From Diphasiastrum complanatum (Eukaryota > Streptophyta > Lycopodiopsida > Lycopodiales > Lycopodiaceae): a stretch of 64,000 nt of DNA. Shown here in pieces: positions 1 through 9,951 of the stretch. How positions within the stretch are numbered: position 1 is the first letter of the stretch; each line of letters starts with the position of its first letter. A program made the translations under genes and the position numbers. The notes beneath the pieces are model-generated. The model was not told the origin of the DNA. It saw nothing but the letters and a program-made list of their open reading frames with translations, and made no database searches. The stretch is taken from the NCBI GenBank assembly GCA_029204225.1, contig CM055097.1, forward strand, positions 43,412,851 through 43,476,850. Reading direction: 5' to 3'.

Positions 1-1150
1 CTCAACCTTATCAATTGATTGCAGGACAATTGTATCATCGTGGATCAGATAATATTCTACGTAGATGTGTTTTACCGCATGAAATACCAGATTTTATCAT
101 GTTTTCACATGATGGCTTGGGTGGAGGACACTTCTCTACAAATATTACTGTTCGCAAACTTTTGCAATCAGGTTGTTGGTGGCCTACACTTCATAAGGAC
201 ACAAAAAATTATATTCAGACATGTGATATTTGCCAGCGAGCACGACGACCTACTAGACAGAACTATGGACCCTTGCATCCGGTTTTATCACAAGCACCAT
301 TTGAAAAATGCGGACTGGATTATGTTGTTCCTATTCATCCTGCCGCGCAAGGATCTCAGGCCTGATACATTATCGTAGCAACTAATTATATGACCAAGTG
401 GGTTGAAGCCAAAGCTGTCAAAGTTGCTGATGTGAAATCTATGGCCAAGTTTCTGTACGAAAATATCATTATCAGATTTGGACGTCCGATTGAGATTGTC
501 AGTGACCGGGGTACACACTTTGTTAATCAAACAATGAAGTGTTTACTGGAAGATTTTTTTGTTATACACATACTTAGTACTCCTTATTATCACAGAGGGA
601 ATGGCAAAGCTGAATCTTCCAATACTAATTCTCTGCACTATTATGACGAAAACAGTTGAAGCGAGTTGATTTGATTGGAAGCATAAACTACATGCAGCAT
701 TATGGGCATTCAGAACCGCTTACAAAAGTAGTTCAAATCAAACACCCTTTCAACTGGTTTATGGTCAAGATGCTGTCATGCCAATTAAATTTTTAATACC
801 ATCTTTACGCATAGCAGCAACAGAATAGTTAAATAATGATAAGTCTTTTCAACTATGTCATGAAGCGTTGCACAAATTGTGTGAAACAAGATTGATGGCA
901 GTTCATGCGTTAGCAGCAGAGAAAGCCCGCCGTAAGGCATGGCACGACGTCGATTACACAAAGAGGATATGAAAGCAGGAGATCTCACAATGATGTACAA
1001 AACCAATCTGATCAAGGAAAAATTGAAGTTTACTAGTAAGGTCAATATAAAGTAAAGGAAATCCTAAACTATGGAACAGTGATTGTTGAGCACTTGGATG
1101 GAAAACAGTTTGATACTCCTGTGAATGGCAGCCGATTACGCAAGTTTTGA
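1..1150 (+). pseudogene. Ty3/gypsy pol remnant: integrase zinc finger, core and C-terminal part
   Basis: Translation gives the integrase region of a Ty3/gypsy polyprotein, cut on the left by the window edge. The zinc-binding part ends in a CDICQ motif near 225-240. The catalytic core follows, with the first Asp in GLDYV, the second in VSDRGTHF and the Glu in GKAE, i.e. a D,D-35-E layout. Past 660 the frame shifts, but the downstream motifs WKHKLHAALWAFRTAY and QLVYGQDAVMPI are clear, as is the chain ending in NGSRLRKF before a stop at 1150. In-frame stops at about 363 and 826 and several frameshifts make it non-coding today. It should have joined cDNA to the chromosome. It lies directly upstream of the extra ORF at 1989, the same order as at 17319-21826. 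Confidence 0.9.
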
Positions 1151-1988
1151 CAGCCTACTCCACCAGTTCAGCAAGCATGATCCAAATGATTTTTATTTTT
1201 ATTTGTTTTTCAATTTTTTGTTTTCACTACTTAATTGTTAATTTTGTTTGGAAAAGACAGTTAAAAAAAAAAATTGGGGACACATTGATGAGCAAAATTC
1301 AGAAAAGTCATCAGAATGGAAAAAGAGGAAGGAAAGTGCTTTCAAAAGATAATTTTTGATGGAAAATGACTTATAAAATCATTGTTTCGGTCATATGTTG
1401 CCTATACAGATTGGAAACCTTTGTTGAGCTTTCAGATTGTACATCCACTTCAGATATATCTATATTGACTTGGGAAAAGGTTCTTTTCTAGAAAAAGTAT
1501 ATGTTTTTGAGTTAGGCAAATGATCAGCAATATGCCATTTTTAAAACCTTCGCCGAGCACCTTACTCTCCTCAGAAACCTTCGTTGACATGCTAAATGGT
1601 TTAAAATGTCAAAATTAGGTTGGCTATAGGTTCAGATCTTGAAAAGTTGCATTTATGACAGTACTTGGGCGAAGGACCCGCTTGGGCGAAGGTTCATCCT
1701 TTGCCAGACCTGGAAAACGTTCGCCGGATGGCTTCAACACCTCAGAAACCTTCGCCGAGATTTTTATAGTATATTTTCACAGTACTGAGCAAGCCTGCAA
1801 ATTTTTGTTCAGAACTGATCAGCCAAACTAGTATTCAGTGTAATGGACCCCCCAAATTCACCTATAATTTGGCTGAATTCGATTCATTCCTCACTTGTGC
1901 TAGAGAAGCTCTTGCCAATTTTTCCAGCGACCTTCTGTACTATTTTTTGATATATTCTCGTGCCTATTACTTTCCGTGTCTTTCCATC
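1151..1988 (+). repeat. Spacer between integrase and extra ORF, with polypurine-like run and CCTTCGCCGAG repeats
   Basis: There is no convincing gene here. A purine run followed by TTGGGGAC lies at about 1264-1281 and resembles a polypurine tract. Between about 1410 and 1770 the motif AAACCTTCGCCGAG and its variants recur at least four times in direct orientation (near 1416, 1543, 1575, 1745), and the inverted form GGGCGAAGG occurs twice near 1670-1700. This may be leader sequence for the downstream ORF or a decayed internal LTR; the sequence alone does not decide. Confidence 0.5.
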
Positions 1989-4110
1989 ATGTCTTCCACC
2001 GATACCTCTCAGTCGCCGCGTTATACTATCCATCGTGATGTCCCATCTGCAACGGATATCATGATCCTTCCTAGCACAAGCATGGTCACTCAGTGGATGA
2101 CCCTTGCAGAGATGCTTACTCCAATGGGTATTCATGAGAGTGCCTTCTCAGGGAGAATAGACATGGATTTTATCACTCTTGCCTTCAGTACTTGGAAGGA
2201 GGAGAAATCCAAGTTTTACATTACTTTCCAGGGAGCCACACACAAGGTGCACATGACTGAGGCCCCCCTTGCTGCCATAGGGATAGCATCTGGTACCCAA
2301 GCCTCACCAAACTATAAGCAAGGCAAACATGCTATTAAGCCTTATATTGACGTTACAAATGATCTGCACTGGACTAATGATGGCTACCTTCTAGAAGCCA
2401 TTACTGATCCTGCCATTCACGCTGCTGCTCAGCTCTTGAACAATTTCCTGATGGTTGGCAACCTCAGGCTAGAACGTATTACTTCCCAGATTTTGCATGG
2501 GATAGCTGATTCTCATGCCAAGATAGCTAAGGTGCCTTTGGAGCCATATAACTAGTTCAAGACTGTTTTTGGAGAGCTCAAACGAGCCATCAAGAGCAAT
2601 ACCAGACATCAATTTGTTGCTGGCCCTTTGTTATCCCTCCTAGCAGCCTCCCACCTTGAAAATAAAATCCATGGGCTTTGTATGGATTCCGTGCTTTCTA
2701 TTTATGAAGAAACATCAGCCGAGTAATCTCAACAAGCATCCAGCTCACATAGTCGACGTCGTCCACATCATTTTTTGACTCGCCTTCCATGTCACGACAT
2801 CGTACTAGGCAAACATCCTCAGCTGCGCTTCCACCCCCTGCTGCTATTTGCACTGAACTACCTATTCCCCCCGCCTCTGATGCTTCTCTCAACTCTGCTT
2901 CCTCTCACGGACAGTCTATGACCATTGGGGCTACCATTCCCATCACAGTTGCCCAGGCCACCTCACCCCCACACACAGAAGCTGTTTCACCAAACACCCA
3001 ATATTTCATGGATAAGTTCGATGATTCCGACCCCCTTGGGGCCTCAGAAGTTTTTGTCAAGCCCAGAGTCCTGTGCCCTTTGAACTCCAATCCCCTTGAA
3101 GAGGATTCGAATAGTTCCATGATACTCCTCCTGGTTTTGATGACTCTTTTCAGCTTAACTAGCAACCTCAAGTTGAAGCCGAACCAGCCACACTTTGGGT
3201 CGGACAAGCTGTCAAATCACCAAAGCAGTTCGACGCCACAGTGCCTGAGGGCCATGAAGAAGAAGACCTCTTTGAAGAAGAAGAGTTATAGGAACCTGCT
3301 CGATGCCAACCAGGGACAATACCACCAGGTCCTTCTGCTGCTACCACCTCCACAACAGTAGATTCTGGTGATGCTCTCGATTTGGTCTCAAGCCTTGCAC
3401 AAGTGATCCAGTCTATGTTGGATAAGAAAAAGAAATGGAGCAGCGAATCTCATATATGGGACCTGAAAATACTCTCATCAACCAGAAAGTCATTCAGCTG
3501 GACAAAGAGTTGAAGATCGCCAACCAGCATGAAGCTAAATCTGAAGCTGAGAAGAAGACAACACAACAATTGGCTGATCGCCTAGAAGAGTATGTCAGCT
3601 CACTGCAGAATGTACTCACAACTGCCCAAGATCAGGTGGACAAGGCCGTGCAGGATGCAAAGCAACAAGTGCAGCTGCTCCAAGGTCAACTGCAGATGGC
3701 TGAACAAGACCGCACACGTCTCCAAGGTGAATTGGATGCGACCACCCTTGAGCGTGATGCGTATCTACAGACACAAATATCTGATCATCCAGTAACTCCG
3801 ACGGAGATCAAGTATTTATTTAAAAAAGTTGAAACCTACAAAGTGGCTCTTCAAGGATTCCAAGGCCACTTTGACAGATTCAAAGGTACAGCTTGGCAAA
3901 GGCTAAAGCAACTATCAACGCATATGAAAAAGCTGTCGCCCAGGTGTTGGCAGTTGGGCCTCAAATTTCAGTTCTAGTCATGCCGCAATTCTCCCCTCCG
4001 CACCAAGCTGATGCACCTATGGATACAAGATTGGATTCGGGCATGGACCAGGGTGGAGCCCCTGAAGTTGAAGAACAACAACCAGTTCCCAGGCAGTGCA
4101 ACCAGGTCCA
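1989..4110 (+). pseudogene. Extra retroelement ORF, copy 1: conserved globular domain, acidic/Pro-rich linker, coiled coil
   Basis: I chose the ATG at 1989; the open frame also runs upstream to about 1869 without an ATG. The first part (1989-2724) reads through one internal TAG at about 2553. It contains the segments AAIGIASG, YIDVT and TNDGYLLEAI, which align with AIGIPDG, YMDIT and TNDGLLLEAI in the ORF at 18871. Frame changes then lead into a Ser/Pro/Thr- and acid-rich stretch (2789-3360). A strongly heptad-like, Gln/Glu/Lys-rich coiled coil follows at 3435-3810, and a Pro/Gln-rich tail runs to about 4110. No enzyme motif is visible. Its place after a gypsy integrase suggests an additional element-encoded protein; its function is unknown. 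Frameshifts and stops indicate decay. Confidence 0.7.
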
Positions 4111-5142
4111 TCTTCATCAAGGACCAAATCATCTTTGTTCATTTTCAAATCTTGTCAAATTGTGTCCAAGTCGTGTTCTTTTTTTCAGTGGAGTAGCTAG
4201 GGTAGAAGAATCTGTATGATTTACGTTGAGTGTGATGAAATGCACAATATTTGTATGTGGTGATGTCATGAGATGGGTAGAGCTTGGGATAAGATTTTCA
4301 CAAGGTGTTGTGGATTGGATATGATCTACGCGTGATGACACTATGGGATGATTAGTATCCATGCAAGCAGGATCAATGTCAAGTATGGTGGAGTGAGTGG
4401 ATATATGAGTCATAGGAATATGCATAAGCTCCTCATTACTCGGTGTGTAGTCACTAGTGACCTCATCAATAGAATCATCAACTAGATCTTCGTCCAATGC
4501 CAAAGATGATCCAAAATCAATATTTCTTATCTTGTTGATAAGATTATCAATTGTGCAAGAGAGAAAAAGTGTACGTTCATTAGTCTTTTTTTCAAAAACA
4601 TTGTGTATTAAGACCAATACTAATCAAATAAAATATACCTCCAAAACCACATCAGGCTCCTCAATGTGCTTGCTCTTGAGACTACTTTTTCCTTTCATTG
4701 TTATATTTTTAGGATTCTAAAGTCTTTTATGACACGATCTATCCTCTTGCAATATCTATATAATAGTTGTTGTTGTGATTGGAAGGATGATATTTTAAAT
4801 TCAATCTTGAATGCTCTATAATCTTCCTTTCGAATGATTGATCAGGCTTTGCTAATTTCTTGAATCTGTAATTTGGATTTTTCTTTGAATATAGAGGTGA
4901 AATTTTGAGCATAAAGTAGAAGATGATCCACATCTTATGATCTCCTCTTGCAGTAGCATCGAGATTACTCTATTAAACGTGAGACCTTGTTGAGTAGAAA
5001 TCACCAAGACCTAATTCTCATATGTTTTAAGTACTTGATAATAGACTCATGATGGCATCAAAAGTCTATGACTGACTCGTAGCAGTCATTTGCTCCATAA
5101 GATTTTTGAACTTGTCAAGAGGTATGGCGATATGATAGTAGA
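4111..5142. other. AT-rich stretch without recognised gene
   Basis: The left part may be the decayed end of the gypsy element. An open stretch on the minus strand (4129-4617) is rich in Ser, Thr, His and Asp and matches nothing I recognise. No LTR end or polypurine tract could be placed with confidence. Confidence 0.4.
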
Positions 5143-5361
5143 TTGTTTCTTTCTCAATCAAAGTACATTTGTGATATATTGAAGAAATTACATATGCTGA
5201 ACTCGAAGCTAGTTTTTGCACATATGGAATCAAATGTTAAATTAACAAGTTGTGTTGATGAGGATGAAGTCAATAATATTTTATTCAAACAAATGGTTGG
5301 TTTCTTAATCTATCTTATTCAGATCAAATTGAAAAGCTGGTTACAGACAATTGTTTCTTAA
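5143..5361 (+). pseudogene. Ty1/copia reverse transcriptase scrap
   Basis: This short open stretch reads LSQSKYICDILKK, then MESNVKLT and FKQMVGFLIYL. It is the segment between the palm domain and RNase H in Ty1/copia polyproteins; the same landmark reads CQSKYALSILKKF in the element at 33915. Both ends are truncated and no LTR is next to it. It is a fragment only. Confidence 0.8.
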
Positions 5362-5801
5362 TCAGTGCAAATTCTTCCATGTTTTTATGTAATTATGTTA
5401 CACGAGGGAGATAACCATGGACATGGTTTGGTCAAGATAGAGGTGGTGGAGTGATAGCCTTGTGTGACAAAATGTGTTATTATAGAATCAGCTGAAATGT
5501 TACTCTTCTTTCAAGAGCAATTCAAGATTTAACATATGAGATAGTTGACATTACTTGTCGATCAAAGATTGAGAATTATACTCCGCATACTTCTTAGACA
5601 TAATTACTACATTCAGAAACCTGTCTTTGATTTGAATCTGCAAATATTTTCATTGGAAAAACATGATGACAAATTGAAAATAGCTCCTACATAATTTGCT
5701 GGAAGAGCAAACTAATCTCCAAAAAATAAGTAGATAGCTCATTTGTACTCTCTATAGTGTCAGGTACGTATATATCTTTTGTTGATCAAAAGAAAACAAG
5801 C

Positions 5802-8800
5802 TTAGGTGCTCCAAGAGACAACAAAAATATTGCCCACAGGAATTTTAAGTCCAGAAATTTGCACTGCATGTGCAGAAATTTGTTGAATTGTTACAGAATC
5901 TGATGGAGCATTGTTGATTGACACACTTGCTGGTGCAGCTTGTAAACCGAAGAGGACCAGATTTTGCAGAAGTAGCCCTTGATTGAATGCAAAATTTCCA
6001 TATGTAACATTGCTTGTTAGGCTGCCACCGCCTGTAGATTTGGATGCATTGTAAGTAACAAAGGTAGAAGATCCATCCACTAGTTCCATGTCTATTGATT
6101 CACCATCATCCAGAAAAAGATATCCAGCTGCGAGGGAGTAAGGCTGCAGAGAGAAGGCAACTACAAGAGTGAAGGGGGTTTTACGAGCTAGAGATGTGGT
6201 TGAAGCCGGGTCCTGCATTGGGATTATGGAGCCCTCATTGACATGCACGTTTATTGTGTCCCAAGGAGCAGACACCACCTGGGATGATCCATTGCCTGCA
6301 TCTACTAACTGGGAGTAATCGAAGAGGCTGTACCAGATTCCTTGGGGAAAGTATGCATTTACAGTTGTGGCATTAGAAACTAGCACAGGGGATACCATAA
6401 TTCCCTTCCCTAGGAGAAATTGGCTGTTTATGTTCAAAGCTTGTGCATCATTTGGGAATGAGAAAAACAAAGCCCTGGCTATGGGGGCACCCGTGACATG
6501 AGCCTCAAAGACTAGTGTATACAGATATGGCAGAAGACGGTAACGAAGGCCAAGGGCTTTTCTTGCAGATTGTGCAACAGATGGCCAAAGATAAAGCTCT
6601 TGAGGCTTACTATTGATATCAGAATGATCTCTGGCGAAGGGATAGAAAGCACCCAGTTGGATCCAACGATTGCAGAGCTCCTCTGTTGTATCAAACAGAA
6701 AACCACAAATGTCAGCTCCTACCATGGGGATTCCTACGAGTCCCGAATTGAGTACACTGACAATAGAGTAGCGGAGATCATCCCACGTAGCGCCATTGTC
6801 GCCTGTCCAGTGAGCAGTGAATTTTCCGGCACCCACAAATGTAGAACGAGAAAGAACAAAAGGCCTTTTTTGCAGCACAGACTGCAATGCCCTATTTGTA
6901 ACCATTGCTTCCGACATCCCATAAAGATTATGAGCATCATACTCTAGAATTCCACCATAGTGCACAGCACTGGTGGCAATAGTCTTCCCTCCCAGATCTC
7001 TCTGAGAGGCAGCATTATTGATCTTGTATGGTGGATAATCCCATTTGCTTCCTTGGCTGTTGTTGCAGTTAAGGCAACATGTGGTGGGTGCATCTGGACT
7101 GGGACATGGTGAACCATCCGATAGGAATGTGCAGGTCACACCACTGCAGAAGTTAGATGCCTCATTCATGTCAATCCATAGTCCATCAAATTGTGCTAGT
7201 TTTTGGAAATTGGAGATCTCATTTGTCCAGTAAGATTGAGTGTTTGGGTTTAAGAAGTCAGGAAAGTAGACTGGCCCTGGCCAGACCTGAGCAAGATACG
7301 GGCTACTGCCAGAGGAACTTTTAATGAAGATATCATTTTTCATCCCATTTGTGTATGTGCTATAGTTGTTATCAACGCGAATGCCTGTAAAACAAACCAG
7401 TTGAATTTGATGGAAAATGAGAAGCATGCACTGCTTCACCTACATGTATGGCATAGATTGCAATGTTGTGAAAAATGGAGCCGGAAAAAAAGTTTTAAAG
7501 TTTGAATTAACTTGCCAGGATCAATAATCAGAACATAGCGTTGGCCGGCAGCATGTAAAGTTTGCACAAAGTTGCTCACTTCGCTCTGAGGGTAGTTAAT
7601 TGGGTCAAATGTGAAGTCTTGTCGGGCGTCCATGTGGTCTATGTCTGACCACATCACATCTAGAGGTATATTTGCTGACGCATATTTAGCTACCACATCT
7701 TCCAATACCGACACGTTTTTGTATCCGTACCTTGACTGGTGGAAGCCTACATCCAGGATTTAATTAGTTTCATAAACTTTTAGCAAGTTCCTAGCTGGTA
7801 GAATTTATTTGATGAGCATTGAGATCATGAATAAGGGATTTGAATCTTTTATTCGCTAAGATGGATTGATTTCATGATCTGATCTCGTTAAGGAGCATTT
7901 GATGTCGATGTAGTAGATTGGCAGTACACAAGATGACGATCAATTTTGATCACACTAAATATCAAGACATCTTTCTGAAGGCAGAAACTTCATATAGGGA
8001 CACAGGAGTAAAGTAGAGAGATGGCTTATATACGCACCAAGTGACCAGTATGGCATTGGAGCTGGGCGCCCAACAATTTCGGTGTACTGCTGAACAACAG
8101 ACAAAGGCGAAGGTCCTCCGAAGAAATACAAGTCTAGAATTCCACCGATAGTTTTGTAGGTTAGATATTCATCTTGATATAGCACGTCCATGCCATTGCT
8201 ATTGAGAAACAGCACACCATGTGTATTCCCACTCGGTCTCACATCCATATAGAAAGGAAAAGCACCGTATAGATCCATGTTGGGTGTTATGCTTGGTATG
8301 TCAGATGTCCACAACGTGTATGTGTTTCCTGAAATTAGACGGAATCCGGCAGGCCTGGTACTCTCTCCCAATCCATAGAGAGAAGCATACGTGGGCATGT
8401 CCGTAGAAAGCTCTAGATACTGATCTTTGAAGACCAGTGGTCCAAAATTAGCAGCTGAAGAGGGGGTACAGTTGAACAAAACTTCTCCGCTGGATGGTCT
8501 TGTGATTGCGAACCCAAATGGATTGTTTGTGTAGAAGAATTGGAGCTGATTCGATGGATTGTTGTGCTGATAATCTTTTGGGAAAAGGTCAGAAGATGAT
8601 GAAGCTGATGTATCTTGTCTTGAAATGAGGTCTTTTGGAACTTCCCATCTCTTGTTAATGTTGTCGGTGATGCGCACATGAATCCTATCCTTGGTCTCGT
8701 AGCTACAGTAGCAGAAACACATCATATTACTTAGGTAGGGGAGAGAGAGAGAGAGAGAGATGTTAGACAATACAATGTACATCCAGCCCACACGACGTGC

Positions 8801-9709
8801 AAGCGCACGAACACAGTACGTGTACCAGCGAACCACTGGTTAGAAGATTAGGACTAACTTAGTGGTTGATTAGTTCTTTTAGTTCAAATAGGATCATCAT
8901 AAGAAAGATATAAAGAAACAGATACCGTAGCAAAGAAAATGTTTCTTTGATACATGCATTCAAAGAGACTCATTTGCTGATATAGTTGAGCGAGTTTTTC
9001 ATTATAATTATCACTAGCCTGTCAGATATCAGGCCGGAACTTCTCGAGTGTTCTGAGTTTTCCATGCAACCTTTCAATTCAATACATCAATGCAATAGAA
9101 TGTTATTCTTTACGTTCATGTGGTCCTGGAGTGTTTTAAAAGAAGATCCTAAATCAGATTTAGTGACTAGTCACAATTCTCTTGCTTATGTTTGATTGTA
9201 CATTTTCATGTGTGTTGAATGTAATGGCAGTGGCTGTTTGGACCCCTGTAACTTTCTGTTTCTATCAGGTTGTGGGCCCACACCTACCCAAATGAGTTTC
9301 ATCTGATATCAGGAAAAATAACGCACAGCGGCTGCCATAAGGTGATGGATGCAAGGATGATAGAAAAGTTTGATGGCAGAAACTTTCACATGTGGAAGTG
9401 GCGCATGAAAATGATACTGATGAGGATAGTGCTGTAGGGGGTGGTCTCTGGGGGAGAAATTCTGCCTGAAGGAGACCCCATGGAGGAAAGAGTAGTTGCT
9501 TACAATCGGAAGGAAAGGAGAGCATATGCTTTCAATTCAATACATCAATGCAATAGACCGTTACTATTTACGTTCATATGTGTTCATGGAGTGCTTACTG
9601 TAAATAAGATTTAGTACTCACAATTCTCTTGCGTATGTCTGATTGTTTCATGTTGTTAATGTGTCGAATGTGATAGCAGTGACTGTTTGGACAGCTGTAA
9701 CTCTCTGTT

Positions 9710-9749
<40 letters not shown>

Positions 9750-9951
9750 ACCTTGCAATGACCTGCAGCTGTTGTATATCAGGACCAAAGGTGTCCGTGT
9801 TGGCAATAACATCCAAGATTGCTTGAATGCCTCCATCACCAGTATTGTTGAGAGATGAGATTTGATAACCATTACCAACTGCTCCCAGGCTTGAGCACAA
9901 TAGTGTCATACAACATGCAAGAAGCAACACAATTTTTGTGGAAGTCGCCAT
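5802..9951 (-). CDS. Alpha-glucosidase, glycoside hydrolase family 31, four exons, complete
   Basis: Four exons on the minus strand (9951-9752, 8702-8038, 7746-7516, 7384-5802) join in frame to 893 codons including the stop, giving 892 aa, the usual plant GH31 length. Residues 1-24 form a hydrophobic signal peptide. The start is the ATG at 9951, since an in-frame ATG at 9978 would add nine residues ahead of the signal peptide. The nucleophile is Asp437 in GLWIDMNE. The acid/base is Asp561 in HWTGDN. The second family signature runs about 588-618 (GADICGF to FYPFARD). The junctions restore [20 protein letters not shown] and DPGIRVDN. The enzyme should cleave terminal alpha-glucosyl residues of maltose or starch-derived glucans in the secretory pathway, apoplast or vacuole. 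Plant GH31 alpha-xylosidases are close relatives; WSDIDHMD fits the alpha-glucosidase form better. I see no stop or frameshift. Confidence 0.95.
7385..7515 (-). other. Intron 3 of the alpha-glucosidase gene, GC-AG type
   Basis: The exon 3 end reads ...GATCCTG and is followed by GCAAGTTAAT; the intron ends TTTTACAG before GCATTCGCG. Only a GC donor at 7515-7514 keeps the frame and gives DPG-IRVDN, the conserved GH31 sequence. The nearest GT, four bases further in, puts a stop codon within a few residues. GCAAGT is the usual extended consensus of GC-AG introns. Confidence 0.85.
9071..9261. repeat. Direct repeat, left copy, in intron 1 of the alpha-glucosidase gene
   Basis: About 190 bp starting CTTTCAATTCAATACATCAA and ending CTGTAACTTTCTGTT recur, diverged by substitutions and small gaps, at 9529-9709. 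The two copies bracket a retroelement scrap. The segment has no coding potential. Confidence 0.8.
9345..9528 (+). pseudogene. Ty1/copia gag N-terminal scrap inside intron 1
   Basis: The plus strand reads [20 protein letters not shown], then MKMIL and, after a stop, [13 protein letters not shown]. This is the start of a copia gag (FDG-NF-W-WK-M pattern followed by a charged KERRA segment). It runs opposite to the host gene, has no LTRs of its own and stops abruptly where the second copy of the direct repeat starts. Confidence 0.75.
9529..9709. repeat. Direct repeat, right copy, in intron 1
   Basis: Second copy of the segment at 9071-9261, with shared blocks CTTTCAATTCAATACATCAA and CACAATTCTCTTGC. 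It ends immediately before the GA microsatellite that abuts the intron 1 donor. Confidence 0.8.
9711..9749. repeat. (GA)n microsatellite next to the intron 1 splice donor
   Basis: A nearly pure GA run. In the sense of the alpha-glucosidase transcript it is a CT run that begins right after the donor (GT at 9751-9750). A second GA run at 8739-8761 lies about 35 nt upstream of the intron 1 acceptor (sense CT), where it can act as polypyrimidine tract. Confidence 0.9.

Noticed and set aside
2905-3207. 100-codon antisense open stretch within extra ORF copy 1
   Set aside because: Shadow of the coding strand, with no independent support.
4129-4617. 162-codon open stretch on the minus strand
   Set aside because: Ser/Thr/His-biased, no recognisable domain, in AT-rich decayed sequence; kept only as part of an unassigned region.
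9750-9835. Reading the alpha-glucosidase exon 1 frame straight through the CT repeat
   Set aside because: It would add a Ser-Leu repeat; the GT donor at 9751 restores the conserved family sequence with exon 2 instead.
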